Source of the DNA: Agromyces cerinus
GTDB taxonomy: Bacteria > Actinomycetota > Actinomycetes > Actinomycetales > Microbacteriaceae
DNA length: 64,000 nucleotides
Direction: 5' to 3'
Assembly: GCF_016907835.1 (NCBI RefSeq)
Contig: NZ_JAFBCT010000001.1
Coordinates: 1-64,000 of the forward strand
The translations under genes were made by a program, and so were the position numbers. The notes beneath the pieces are model-generated. The model saw only the letters and a program-made list of their open reading frames with translations, did no database searches and was not told the origin of the DNA. Position 1 is the first letter of the stretch. The number at the start of each line of letters is the position of its first letter. This document shows, one piece after another, positions 28,056-36,469 of the stretch.

Positions 28056-28152
28056 ACATCCCTTCGCTAGTTCGAACTAGATCAGGTTCGACGGGTGTGT
28101 TCTCAGCCATGCCCGCTTCGGGTGAAGCGGCGCACGGCACCCCGTGTCACTG
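28056..28152 (-). promoter_or_regulatory. TPP riboswitch (THI element)
   Basis: Read on the minus strand: CACGGGGTGCC (about 28148-28138), a variable hairpin, the CTGAGA box (28106-28101), ACCCGTCGAACCTGAT (28096-28081) and a final pairing arm CTAGTTCGAACTAG overlapping the region before AAGGGATG. These are the conserved THI-box pieces in order. The last palindrome lies just before the thiM ribosome site, so control is probably at translation initiation: TPP binding would hide the site. It governs thiM, thiE, thiD/tenA and the MHS carrier. Confidence 0.93.
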
Positions 28153-28158
28153 CGGTCG

Positions 28159-28187
28159 AGCCTAGTGGTCGACGACGGCAACGAGAA
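28159..28187 (-). promoter_or_regulatory. Promoter of thiamine operon
   Basis: TAGGCT (28164-28159) with a weak TTCTCG -35 (28187-28182), spacer 17. The predicted transcript starts near 28152, right at the riboswitch 5' end. Confidence 0.55.
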
Positions 28188-28188
28188 C

Positions 28189-28218
28189 GGGGGCGGATGC
28201 CGCATGGCATCCACCCCC
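28189..28218 (-). terminator. Terminator of LAxTG surface-protein operon
   Basis: A 13-bp stem (28189-28201 with 28206-28218), 4-base loop; the one C-A mismatch on the plus strand becomes a G-U wobble in the minus-strand RNA. It lies 19 bases past the stop at 28237. Confidence 0.75.
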
Positions 28219-28236
28219 GATCGGTTCGTGCGGTCG

Positions 28237-30327
28237 TCAGCTCACGCGTCGAGCCCGTACCCGCACGATCCCGTACGCCGCGCCGCCCGCGGCGAGCAGG
28301 GCGAGCGCGAGCCATCCGAGCACGTCGACGAGCGGGGCGCCCGTGGACGCGAGCCCCGCGCTCGTCGTCTCCTCGCCGGAGCCGGCCGCGGCGACCGTGA
28401 TCGACGAGTTCGCGACCTCGACGCCGTCGATCGTGACGACGATCGTGTGCGCGCCTGCGGGCGTCGCAGCCGGGATGGTTCCCGTGAAGGTGAACCCGCC
28501 GTCGCTGTTCGTCGTCGCCGAGCCGAGCGTCTGCGGCGTCGAGTGGAGCTCGACCGCGAAGCCGTCGGTGCCCGGCGCCAGGCTCTCGCCGACGACCGTG
28601 ATGCGGCCGCCCGGCACGAGGTCGCCGGTCACCGTGACCGTGCCCTTCACCGTCGTCGGGTCGACGGCGGGTGCCGCCACCACGGTCACGGCGGTCGAGG
28701 CAGCGGATGCCGCAGACGTGCCGACCGTGTTCCGTGCGGCGACGGTCGCCGTGTACTCGCCGGCGGCGAGCCCGGTGAAGGTGCGCGTCGTCGTGCCGGC
28801 GGGCACCGAGACCGGGGCGGCGCCGTTCAGCGAGACGAGGTACTCCGTGATGGGCGAGCCGCCGTCGGCGGGTGCCGCCCACGAGACGGTCACGTCGGTG
28901 CCGGCGACCGTGGCGCCGGGCGCCTCGGGGGTGGCCGGCGCGGTGGCGACGACCTCGGGGTCGTACGGCAGCGCATCGAAGAAGGTGCCGAGGGCGGCGA
29001 TCGCCTCATCGGCGAACGCGAGCTGTGCGGCGAGACCGGCGGGGTCGGGCCGGTCGGCGTACCGCCCGGGCAGGTCGTTCACGTACCACCACTCGGTCAT
29101 GTACTCCTTGTAGGTGCCGTCGGCGTTGGCGTGGATCCACTGCTGTGCGATCGGCGCGGGCTCGCCGCCGACGGTGCGCGAGCGGTCGTACTCGAGCAGG
29201 TACGGCACCTGCAGCTTCTTCGCCGTGGCGAGCGCCTTCGAGGTGTCGCCGCCCGGGAAGTAGTCGACCTGGCCCGAGACTCCGGGCACGTACTGGGTCA
29301 CGAGGTTCGGCAGGTACTTCGTGACGAGGTCGCCGTAGAAGTCCGCGAACTCCGAGCCGGTGTCGCGGATGTGCAGGTCGTTGCCCGAGTTGCCGTCGAG
29401 GCGCAGGTCGAAGAAGTAGACCTTCGCGACGTCGTTCGCCACGGCCTGCCGGTTGACCTCCTTCAGCACGGCGCGGGTGTTGTGGCACCACGTGCCGCCG
29501 AAGAGCAGCACGTAGTCGCCGTCGCTCTCGAGCAGGTTCACGAGCTCGGGGTAGGTGATCGTCTGCACGCGCCAGTCGGCGTCGGCGTCGCCCAGCACCG
29601 TCGCGCCGCCGTAGACGTCGCGGCCGCCGTAGGCCGAGGCGTGCTTGGCGTTCACGACCTGCTCGGTGAACGTGAACTGGTCGCTCGTGTCGAGGTCAGC
29701 CGCCGTGCCGAGCACGGCGGCGACCTCCGCCTTGAAGGCGGCGAGCGCGGCCGGGTCGGCGAGCTGCGCGGCGGTCACCGGAGTGGTGATCGCCGAGACG
29801 ATGCGGTCTTCGGCGCCGCCCGCGAGGTGCGCCGAGTCGTAGACGAAGAGCGTCGGGTCGTCGGTGCCGTCGAACGGAGTCTGCGTGTCCTTGCCGAGGG
29901 CGTTGGTCACGAGTCGTGCCCAGAGCGGGGCGACGTCGGCGTTCGTCGTCGTGCGGATGTCGAGACGGTCGCCGTCGAGGCGCGGGTCGAAGTTGTAGAT
30001 GCGGTCGACGCCCGCGGCCTTCGCGACGTCGTTGATGGGGCCGATGGTCGCGGCCGTCTGGGCGTCTTCCGGCCCGCCGATGAGGAACGCGAACCGGCCC
30101 TCCTGGCCGAGCAGGTATTCGAACCGCTCGAACGTGACGGTCTCGTAGACGCTGCCGGTGCCGAGCCCTTCGTAGGCGTCGGCGAAGTAGTCGACGGTAT
30201 CGGTCGGGCTCTCGGGTGCTGCGGAGGCCGGGGCCGCCGCGACACCGCCGAGCACGACGGTGCCGGCGATGGCGAGTGCGGTCAGCATCGCCGCCCGCCT
30301 CGGGGTGGGGCGCTGGTGGTCGGGCAC
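28237..30327 (-). CDS. Cell-wall-anchored protein with tandem thioredoxin-fold-like domains, FN3 and LASTG sorting signal
   Basis: 696 residues. Signal peptide to ~37 (AMLTALAIAGTVVLGGVAAAPASA). Two related domains follow: the first has FLIGGPEDAQTAATIGPINDVAKAAGVDRIYNFDPRLDG, the second LLFGGTWCHNTRAVLKEVNRQAVANDVAKVYFFDLRLDG with a single Cys at the thioredoxin active-site position. Then come an FN3 domain (~445-530), an Ig-like repeat, and a sorting tail: LASTG, a hydrophobic stretch and RARRVS. LAxTG is the motif recognised by class E sortases. The GTG 30327 start has an AAAGGAAG site. Probably a surface redox or binding protein; function unknown. Co-directional with the FN3 protein 35 bases upstream. 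Confidence 0.8.
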   Translation of the reverse strand: MPDHQRPTPRRAAMLTALAIAGTVVLGGVAAAPASAAPESPTDTVDYFADAYEGLGTGSVYETVTFERFEYLLGQEGRFAFLIGGPEDAQTAATIGPINDVAKAAGVDRIYNFDPRLDGDRLDIRTTTNADVAPLWARLVTNALGKDTQTPFDGTDDPTLFVYDSAHLAGGAEDRIVSAITTPVTAAQLADPAALAAFKAEVAAVLGTAADLDTSDQFTFTEQVVNAKHASAYGGRDVYGGATVLGDADADWRVQTITYPELVNLLESDGDYVLLFGGTWCHNTRAVLKEVNRQAVANDVAKVYFFDLRLDGNSGNDLHIRDTGSEFADFYGDLVTKYLPNLVTQYVPGVSGQVDYFPGGDTSKALATAKKLQVPYLLEYDRSRTVGGEPAPIAQQWIHANADGTYKEYMTEWWYVNDLPGRYADRPDPAGLAAQLAFADEAIAALGTFFDALPYDPEVVATAPATPEAPGATVAGTDVTVSWAAPADGGSPITEYLVSLNGAAPVSVPAGTTTRTFTGLAAGEYTATVAARNTVGTSAASAASTAVTVVAAPAVDPTTVKGTVTVTGDLVPGGRITVVGESLAPGTDGFAVELHSTPQTLGSATTNSDGGFTFTGTIPAATPAGAHTIVVTIDGVEVANSSITVAAAGSGEETTSAGLASTGAPLVDVLGWLALALLAAGGAAYGIVRVRARRVS

Positions 30328-30362
30328 GGTGCTTCCTTTCTCTGGGGGGTTGGCCGGGCCGG

Positions 30363-31292
30363 TCATTCGGGCACGGATGTCTCGTCGGGCTGCTCGCCGT
30401 GGGTCGCCGCGTTCGTGCGGCGGCGGGCGATCAGCCGCTGGCCGAGCAGCGCGAGTGCGCCGACGGCCACGAGGGCGACGAGGATGCCGGCGCCGGCGAG
30501 CCATTCGGGTGCTCCGCCGTTCGAGGCGGCGCTGGTCTCGACGGCCTGCGCGGTGGGCTTCGCGGTCGATCCGGTGATGGTCACCGACTTCGACACGCTC
30601 GACACGGGTGACTCGCCGACGGCGTTCACGGCGACCAGGGTCGCTGTGTACTTGCCGGCGCCGAGCACGCTGAAGGTGTGCGAGGTCGCGGTCGCGGCGA
30701 GGGGGATCGCGGTGCCCTCGTTGAGCGAGAGCTTGTAGCCGGTCACCGGCGACCCGCCGTCGGTCGGCGCCGCCCAGATCACGGTGAGGGAGCTGCCCTT
30801 GACGGTCAGGCGCGGCGCGGCAGGCGCGAGTGGCGCCTTCGCGCCGACGGCTGCGGGTGCAGCCGCGCCTGCCGCAGCCTGCGACGCATCCGTGGTGTCA
30901 CCCGACTCGTCGGAGGAGCTGCCGCCGGAGGAGCTGCCGCCGGAGGTTCCGGTGGTGCCGCCGGAAGTTCCCGTGGTGCCGGTCTTCGGAGCGGGTGCGG
31001 GTGCCGGTGCCGGGGCGGGCGCCGGGGCGGGCGCAGGAGCGGGGGCGGGTGCGGGAGCGCTGCCGCCGCCGAACGCAGGCGGCGGGTCCTCCTGCGTGCT
31101 GTCGTACGGGTACCCGCCGGCGTCCTCGCAGGCGCCGAGGTCGAAGTTGATCGAGCAGAGGTCGCAGACATCGCCTGCGGCCGACGCAGAGCTGCTGCTG
31201 ATGAGCACGAGCGCGGGCACGGTGATCGCGAGCACGAGGGTCGCCGCGAAACCGCGGAGGCCGCGTGCGCGGTGGGTGGTGCGAGAGGTCAT
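30363..31292 (-). CDS. Secreted membrane-anchored FN3 protein with Ala-Pro repeat
   Basis: 309 residues: signal peptide to ~38 (LVLAITVPALVLISSSSASA), a short Cys-bearing stretch (GDVCDLCSINFDLGACED, three Cys), a PAPA spacer of ~12 Ala-Pro repeats, Gly/Ser/Thr-rich linker, one FN3 domain (~160-245) and a C-terminal TM with basic tail (WLAGAGILVALVAVGALALLGQRLIARRRT). The FN3 is closely similar to that of the LASTG protein downstream (TVIWAAPTDGGSPVTGYKLSLN against TVSWAAPADGGSPITEYLVSLN), so the two are related. Probably an operon of envelope proteins. Confidence 0.8.
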   Translation of the reverse strand: MTSRTTHRARGLRGFAATLVLAITVPALVLISSSSASAAGDVCDLCSINFDLGACEDAGGYPYDSTQEDPPPAFGGGSAPAPAPAPAPAPAPAPAPAPAPAPKTGTTGTSGGTTGTSGGSSSGGSSSDESGDTTDASQAAAGAAAPAAVGAKAPLAPAAPRLTVKGSSLTVIWAAPTDGGSPVTGYKLSLNEGTAIPLAATATSHTFSVLGAGKYTATLVAVNAVGESPVSSVSKSVTITGSTAKPTAQAVETSAASNGGAPEWLAGAGILVALVAVGALALLGQRLIARRRTNAATHGEQPDETSVPE

Positions 31293-31319
31293 GGCGTTGC
31301 TTCCTTCTGGGTCGGCCGG

Positions 31320-32771
31320 TCAGTGGCGGGCGGCGAGTTCGGTCGGTGCGGCGCCAGGCCCCGAGGCATCCGCTTCGATGGCGTCGGAGTCGTTCCCGCC
31401 CGCCTCGGGGGCGTCGGCGGCGCGGTCGTCGTCGAGGTCGTCGCGGTGCACGGCCCGCCCGGCGAAGATCTCGTCATCGAGTGCGCCGGCGCGACGGGCG
31501 ACGATCGCGGCGCTCGTCGCGGCTGCGGTGACGTTGGCCATCGTGCTCGCGGTGCCGGCGATCGCGCTGATCGGAATGAGCAGCACGAGCACCTCGACGG
31601 GCAGGCCCACGGCGGTGAGCACGGCCGTCGCCGTGACGATCGCCGTGCCGGGCACGCCGGCGGTGCCGAGCGAGACGAGCAGACCGAGCACGACGAGCAC
31701 GACGTAGTCGAGCACCGTGTAGTCGATGCCGAGCGCGTTCACCGTGAAGACGGCGACGAGGGTCGGCCAGATGCCGGCGCATCCGGGCATGCCGATCGTC
31801 GTGCCGATCGGGGCGGTGAAGCCGGCCACCTCGTCGGAGACGCCGATCTTGCGGGTGAGCGTCGAGATCGTGAGCGGCAGCGTGCCGATGCTCGACTGCG
31901 TCGTGAACGCCGTGTACTGCGCCGGGGTCAGCAGGCGGAAGAACCGCAGCGGGTTCAGGTCGGCGAAGACCCGCAGCAGCACGCCGTTCACCAGGTAGGC
32001 GTCGACGAAGCACGCGACGAGCGCGATGACGAGCACGCCGACGAGCGCGAGCGCCGTCTCGATGCGGGCCACGGCCGTCGAGGTCGTGACGGCGACGAGG
32101 GCGAGCACCGCGTAGGGGGTCAGGGCGATGATGAACCCGACGGCCTTGAAGAGCACCCGCCGCGTGGCATCCACGAACTCCTTGAACGGGCGCACCTTCT
32201 CGGCGTTCTTGTCGGCGACGATCAGGTACGAGACGGCGATCAGCAGCGTGAAGAGGATGATCGCGATGATGTTGTTCGACGAGATGTCGCCGACGACGTT
32301 GTGCGGGAAGAGTCCGACGATGACCTCGTCGAGGGGGGCGAGCAGGCCGGTCAGCGCCGATCCGTCGACGCCGGCGAGTTCGAGGTTCGCTCCCTTGCCG
32401 ATGCCCGTCGCGAGCGCCAGCCCGAGGGTCAGCAGGATCGCGATGAGGTTCGTGAGGAGCAGCCAGAAGACTGAGCTCAGGCCGATCGTGCGCAGCTTCG
32501 CGAGGCTGCCGAGCGAGGTGACGCTCGAGAGCACCGAGACGATGATGAGCGGCGCGACGACGGCCGTGATGACGTTGACGTAGATCGTGCCGATGACGTC
32601 GACGTAGTCGAGGTGCCCCTGGAATGCCAGCCCGACCCCGATGCCGACCACGAGGGCGATGACCGTGAGCAGCGTGAACTTCGCGCCGGCGCGGCGCAGC
32701 AGGAAGAGGCCGACGAAGAGCACTGCGATGAGTGCGAGGGCGGCGATCGAGAGCCAGTCGAGGTCAGCCAC
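31320..32771 (-). CDS. Dicarboxylate/amino acid:cation symporter, TcyP-like (cystine)
   Basis: 483 residues. Eight TM helices and two re-entrant loops of the DAACS fold; motifs are FTTQSSIGTLPLTI (HP1-like serine loop) and GTTIGMPGCAGIWPTLVAVF. The overall pattern (DWLSIAALALIAVLFVGLFLLRRAGAKFTLLTVIALVVGIGVGLAFQG) resembles the cystine carrier TcyP more than glutamate carriers. GTG 32771 with GGAG upstream is chosen: the GTG 16 codons upstream (32819) abuts the TACGGT -10 and would precede the transcript start. The C-terminal ~60 residues are acidic and disordered. Confidence 0.85.
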   Translation of the reverse strand: MADLDWLSIAALALIAVLFVGLFLLRRAGAKFTLLTVIALVVGIGVGLAFQGHLDYVDVIGTIYVNVITAVVAPLIIVSVLSSVTSLGSLAKLRTIGLSSVFWLLLTNLIAILLTLGLALATGIGKGANLELAGVDGSALTGLLAPLDEVIVGLFPHNVVGDISSNNIIAIILFTLLIAVSYLIVADKNAEKVRPFKEFVDATRRVLFKAVGFIIALTPYAVLALVAVTTSTAVARIETALALVGVLVIALVACFVDAYLVNGVLLRVFADLNPLRFFRLLTPAQYTAFTTQSSIGTLPLTISTLTRKIGVSDEVAGFTAPIGTTIGMPGCAGIWPTLVAVFTVNALGIDYTVLDYVVLVVLGLLVSLGTAGVPGTAIVTATAVLTAVGLPVEVLVLLIPISAIAGTASTMANVTAAATSAAIVARRAGALDDEIFAGRAVHRDDLDDDRAADAPEAGGNDSDAIEADASGPGAAPTELAARH

Positions 32772-32820
32772 GACGGGCTCCGAGCGGCGCGGACGAGGTA
32801 CGGATTCGGTGCATGGCACG

Positions 32821-32826
32821 ACCGTA
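32821..32826 (-). promoter_or_regulatory. -10 element TACGGT of symporter gene
   Basis: It predicts a transcript starting near 32814 and a leader of about 43 bases before the GTG at 32771. An out-of-frame ATG sits exactly at 32814. Confidence 0.5.
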
Positions 32827-32871
32827 TTGAGCGCCGGATGCCTCGGTGCGACGCGTGTCGCACTGTGAATG

Positions 32872-32991
32872 CCTATGACGGCATACGTCGCTCGGGGTGC
32901 TCGCCCGGCGTCATTCGATGTCGTCGAGTGGCGTACCGCGACGTCGGATGACGTCGACCGCCGTCGCCCGTATGACGTTCTGCGACGTCAT
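32872..32991. promoter_or_regulatory. Cluster of ATGACGT half-sites with a perfect inverted repeat
   Basis: ATGACGT (32972-32978) and ACGTCAT (32985-32991) form a perfect 7-bp inverted repeat with a 6-base spacer. Further half-sites occur at 32875-32880, 32909-32914 (inverted) and 32948-32954. All lie upstream of the symporter promoter, in a 236-base gap with no gene. Probable binding region for a dimeric regulator. Confidence 0.5.
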
Positions 32992-33007
32992 CGAACCGAG
33001 CGAGCGG

Positions 33008-33439
33008 TCAGACGTTCACGCCGCTCGGCGCGACCTCGCCGCCGAACCAGTACGCGGGAGCCGGCAGCACGACGCCGGTCGATGCGAGCGCGATGACGGT
33101 GAAGGCGTAGACCATGATCGCGATCGTCAGCACGCCGAGCACCATGGTGATGGGCACCGCGGGGGAGACCCGCATGCCCTCGCGACGGTAGCGGGGCGCC
33201 GCCATGAAGGCGATCCACATCGAGGTGGCGGCGAATCCCGTGATCCACACCGTGCGCAGCGCGTCGCCCTCGAGCGGCGCCACGAGGGCGATCACGAGCG
33301 AGGCGATGGACATGAGCAGCCCCGTGTACGCGAAGAACCGTGCGAACCCGATGCCGCCGACCTCGTCCTCGCCCGTCCACCATGGTCCGTCGGGCCGGTC
33401 CGACTCCTCGGATCCTTCCGGCTCGCGCGCATCGCTCAT
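33008..33439 (-). CDS. Small membrane protein, paralogue of the protein at 44776-45576
   Basis: 143 residues: acidic N-terminus with Trp pair (DGPWWTGEDEVGG), then four hydrophobic helices (FFAYTGLLMSIASLVIALVAPLEG, TVWITGFAATSMWIAFMAAPRYR, MVLGVLTIAIMVYAFTVIALAS). The AAPRYR and YAFTVIALASTGVVLPAPAYWF segments closely match AEPRYR and YAFAAIALASSGTRLPAPSHWL in the second protein, so they form a family. Leaderless ATG 33439 (TACGAT six bases upstream). Function unknown. Confidence 0.75.
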   Translation of the reverse strand: MSDAREPEGSEESDRPDGPWWTGEDEVGGIGFARFFAYTGLLMSIASLVIALVAPLEGDALRTVWITGFAATSMWIAFMAAPRYRREGMRVSPAVPITMVLGVLTIAIMVYAFTVIALASTGVVLPAPAYWFGGEVAPSGVNV

Positions 33440-33445
33440 GCTGCG

Positions 33446-33473
33446 ATCGTAGAGCGGATGCCGCGGCATCCGC
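33446..33473. terminator. 20-bp perfect palindrome next to TACGAT promoter
   Basis: 33454-33473 is a perfect GCGGATGCC-centred palindrome 16 bases after the monooxygenase stop (minus strand), so a terminator for that gene. TACGAT (33451-33446) immediately follows and is the -10 of the next gene, six bases from its ATG. The same 20-mer recurs at 38557. Confidence 0.65.
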
Positions 33474-33488
33474 TTGAGGGCGCCTCCG

Positions 33489-34583
33489 TCAGGCGTTCGC
33501 GACGGCGGCGCGTGGTGCGCGGCTGAGCACATCGACGACGTACTCGGCGTCGCGAGCCATGCCCATCAGGGTCGCGGAGGCCACGGAGTACTGGAACGGC
33601 ATGCCGACGAATGCGAGGCCCGGGCATTCGATCGCCATTCCGCGTTCTTCGATGGGGCGGCCGTCGGGGGCGACGACGCCGTCGATGCCGATCCAACCGA
33701 GGTCCGGTCGCGAGCCCGTGCACCAGATCACGGTCGTCGCCTCGACGACGCGGCCGTCGGCGGTGACCGGGCGGCCGGCCTCGACGCGCGCGATGCGGCC
33801 GAGCTGCACGACGCCTGCCCGGTCGAGGGCTGCCGGCTTGTTGCGCACGAGCATCACCCCGTGGGTCAGCACCGCCTTCCGCATCGCACGCCCCTTCGGG
33901 CTGTCGATGGTCATCCGGCGAAGGCGTGAGATGAAGACGCCGGCCAAGAGGTTGCCGATCGGGGAGTCGATGTCGACCGGCACATGACCGGGATGCCGGC
34001 CGGCGAGCGTGACGGCGTGGCCGCTGCGCGCGGCTTCGAGTGCGATGTCGGTGCCCGAGTTGGCCGCGCCGACGACGAGCACGGGGCCGTCGGCGAACTG
34101 TTCGGGGCCGCGGTAGTCGAGCGAGTGGAGCTGACGGATCGATGGATCGAGCTCGCTCGCGAACGGCGGCACGACGGCGATGCGGTGCGCGCCGGTCGTG
34201 ACGACGACTCGTTCGGCGGTCACCACGTCGCCGTTCTCGAGTTCGAGGCGGAAGCGGCTGTCGCGAGGTCGGGTCAGCGACACGATCCTCGTCGAGCTGC
34301 GCACGGGGAGTGCGAAGTGCCGCGCGTATCGCTCGAGGTAGTCGCCCATCTGCACGCCGGTGGGGTAAGCGAAGCGGCCCTCATCGATGCGCAGGCCGGG
34401 CAGGCTCAGGAACGGACGAGGGGTGAACAGGCGCAGTGAACGGTAGCGCTCGCGCCAGGAGTCGCCGACGCGCGCGTGCTCGTCGAACAGTTCGAAGCGC
34501 TCGCCGTGCTGTGCGAGGCGCATGCCGACGATCAGACCTGCGGCGCCTGCGCCGATCACGGCGGTCTCGGTGATGGTGGACAT
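33489..34583 (-). CDS. FAD/NAD(P)-dependent flavin monooxygenase (CzcO-like)
   Basis: 364 residues. N-terminal FAD Rossmann loop VIGAGAAGLIVGMRLAQ, a second dinucleotide site VLVVGAANSGTDIALEAARSG at ~170, and the ATG-like TVIWCTGSRPDLGWI. This is the class B flavin monooxygenase plan (hydroxylation or Baeyer-Villiger reactions), on the short side. AGGAG lies six bases before the ATG. The gene sits 95 bases downstream of the LuxR regulator on the same strand, which may control it. Confidence 0.87.
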   Translation of the reverse strand: MSTITETAVIGAGAAGLIVGMRLAQHGERFELFDEHARVGDSWRERYRSLRLFTPRPFLSLPGLRIDEGRFAYPTGVQMGDYLERYARHFALPVRSSTRIVSLTRPRDSRFRLELENGDVVTAERVVVTTGAHRIAVVPPFASELDPSIRQLHSLDYRGPEQFADGPVLVVGAANSGTDIALEAARSGHAVTLAGRHPGHVPVDIDSPIGNLLAGVFISRLRRMTIDSPKGRAMRKAVLTHGVMLVRNKPAALDRAGVVQLGRIARVEAGRPVTADGRVVEATTVIWCTGSRPDLGWIGIDGVVAPDGRPIEERGMAIECPGLAFVGMPFQYSVASATLMGMARDAEYVVDVLSRAPRAAVANA

Positions 34584-34678
34584 GAGGTCTCCTTTTCACG
34601 CGACGCTACGGATGCCGCAGGGCGGCCGCGTCGGCAGAAATGACCAATTGCCGGGGCGTACCCGACACGGACGGACGC

Positions 34679-36292
34679 TCAGCGCGGCGTGTTCAACCCG
34701 TGCTCGAATGCGAACGCCGTGGCGGCGGACCGGCTGCCGAGCCCGAGCTTGCCGAGGATGTTGCTGACGTGTCGGGCCACGGTGCGTTCGCTGAGGAACA
34801 GCTCGGCCGCGATCTGCCGGTTCGAGCGGCCGCTCGCGACGAGGCGCAGCACTTCGAGCTCGCGCTTGGTCAGGCCCGCGGATGCCGCGGCACCCCCGCT
34901 CTCGGCGGCGAGACGTTCGAGCCGGTCGAGGTCGGCGACGGCGCCGAGGCCGGAGAGCACCGTGCGTGCGGCGTCGAACTCGAGTTGGGCCGCCTCCTCG
35001 TCGCCGAAGGCGCGGTTCGCGCGGGCCATGAGCACTCGGGTGACGGCGGCCTCATAGGGGGCTTCGAGTCGGCGCCAGACCGCCCACGACCGGCGCAGCA
35101 GTGGCAGCGCCTGCTCCGGGGCATCCGCGCCGATCAGGAGTCGGGCTTCGGCACGGTCGGCCTGCGCCTCGAGGAAGACGGTGCCGAGCTGGTCGGCCAT
35201 GGCACGGAGCGCCGTCACGGCACGTGCGGCGACATCCCAGTCACCGTGCTCGACTTCGAGCTCGACCTGCGCGGCGAGCAGTTCGGCGCGGGCTCCCGGA
35301 GCCGGGTTCGTCTCGAGTGCGCGGGCGACACCGCTGCGGGCCGCGGCGAATCGTCGGGAGTCGCGTGCGAGCAGCGCGAACCCGGGTTGCACCTCTCGCC
35401 CGAGCTCGGCGGCATGCCGGTACGCGGCCTCGGCGTCGCGTCGGCGGCCGACGAGCCGGCAGAGCTCGCCGAGCCCGTAGTAGGCGTCTTCGAGCGTTTC
35501 GACACGGCGTTCGCGATCGCAGACGGCTTCGAGGGTGAGCACCGCCTCCGGCCATTCGCCGAGCAGGCGCAGCACCCCCGCGCGGTGCACGGAGCACTCG
35601 CCGCGGAACGGCTCGAGCCCGCGTTGCGCGTCGCACCAGTCACCCAGGTCACGGGTCCACACGCGAGCGCGATCGACGTCCCACCGATCGAGGCAGCTCG
35701 CGATGACAGCGCAGTAGGCGGGGCCCGCGACCCGGTCGCTCACCCGTCCCGAGGAGATGGCGAGCATGACGCGGTCCATGCACGCGAAGCCCTCGCCGAC
35801 GCGGCCGGCGTACACGAGCGCACGACCGAGACCCATGGTCGCCAGCACCTCGGTGTCGACGTCCTCGGCACGTCGTGCGAGGTCGACGGCGCGCTCGCCG
35901 AGATCGACGGATGCCTCGACCTGGCCGTTCGCGAATGCCCCGACCGCCCGGCAGAGCGCCGCCGTCGCGGCGTTGCCCGGCTTCGTCTCCACGGAGCCGG
36001 CCAGCTCGAACAGTCGCGACATCCAGGCGCCCGCCCGCACGGCCTCGCCATGGTCGGCCAGGGTGAAGCCGAGCCAGAACACGCACCGGATCGCGGCATC
36101 CGTGTCGCCTGCGTCGAGGTAGGCGAGGTGCGCGTCATCCCACGCCCGCTCGCATTCGGCCTCACGGCCGAGGAACCACGCTGCGAGGCCCAGGGCATCG
36201 AGCTCACCGGCGGTGAGCACCTCGCGCCGGGCCGCGAGCTCGTCGTAGCTTGCGACCCAGTCGACGACCTGCACCGCGTCGGCCGGAGCCAT
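34679..36292 (-). CDS. LuxR-family regulator with TPR-like sensor region
   Basis: 537 residues. The last ~65 are a LuxR/GerE helix-turn-helix (LTKRELEVLRLVASGRSNRQIAAELFLSERTVARHVSNILGKLGL). The rest is an array of helical TPR-like repeats with no P-loop or receiver domain, as in the shortened LAL/MalT group lacking the ATPase. Such proteins respond to protein or ligand partners. CATACT lies six bases before the ATG at 36292. The likely target is the adjacent monooxygenase, an inference from order. Confidence 0.87.
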   Translation of the reverse strand: MAPADAVQVVDWVASYDELAARREVLTAGELDALGLAAWFLGREAECERAWDDAHLAYLDAGDTDAAIRCVFWLGFTLADHGEAVRAGAWMSRLFELAGSVETKPGNAATAALCRAVGAFANGQVEASVDLGERAVDLARRAEDVDTEVLATMGLGRALVYAGRVGEGFACMDRVMLAISSGRVSDRVAGPAYCAVIASCLDRWDVDRARVWTRDLGDWCDAQRGLEPFRGECSVHRAGVLRLLGEWPEAVLTLEAVCDRERRVETLEDAYYGLGELCRLVGRRRDAEAAYRHAAELGREVQPGFALLARDSRRFAAARSGVARALETNPAPGARAELLAAQVELEVEHGDWDVAARAVTALRAMADQLGTVFLEAQADRAEARLLIGADAPEQALPLLRRSWAVWRRLEAPYEAAVTRVLMARANRAFGDEEAAQLEFDAARTVLSGLGAVADLDRLERLAAESGGAAASAGLTKRELEVLRLVASGRSNRQIAAELFLSERTVARHVSNILGKLGLGSRSAATAFAFEHGLNTPR

Positions 36293-36388
36293 GGCGTCAG
36301 TATGTGCCCGCCGGGGTGAGGCTCACAAGGTGCCGGTCGTCGGCGGGTGGTGCGAGCGCCGCGCAGGCCGGTGTTCCGCGCAGAGGCA

Positions 36389-36418
36389 TTGACCTCGCGG
36401 CATCCGCGCCACTAGTGT
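36389..36418 (+). promoter_or_regulatory. Near-consensus promoter upstream of 35-codon ORF
   Basis: TTGACC (36389-36394), an 18-base spacer and TAGTGT (36413-36418) form one of the best -35/-10 pairs in the window. The transcript should begin near 36425. Confidence 0.7.
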
Positions 36419-36469
36419 TCCAAAGCTGCGCACTCCGCGCGGCATCCCCGGCATCTGGAAAGGAAGGTC

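Noticed and set aside
28144..30738. 864-codon plus-strand frame
   Set aside because: Antisense to the LASTG protein and its terminator; no family signature.
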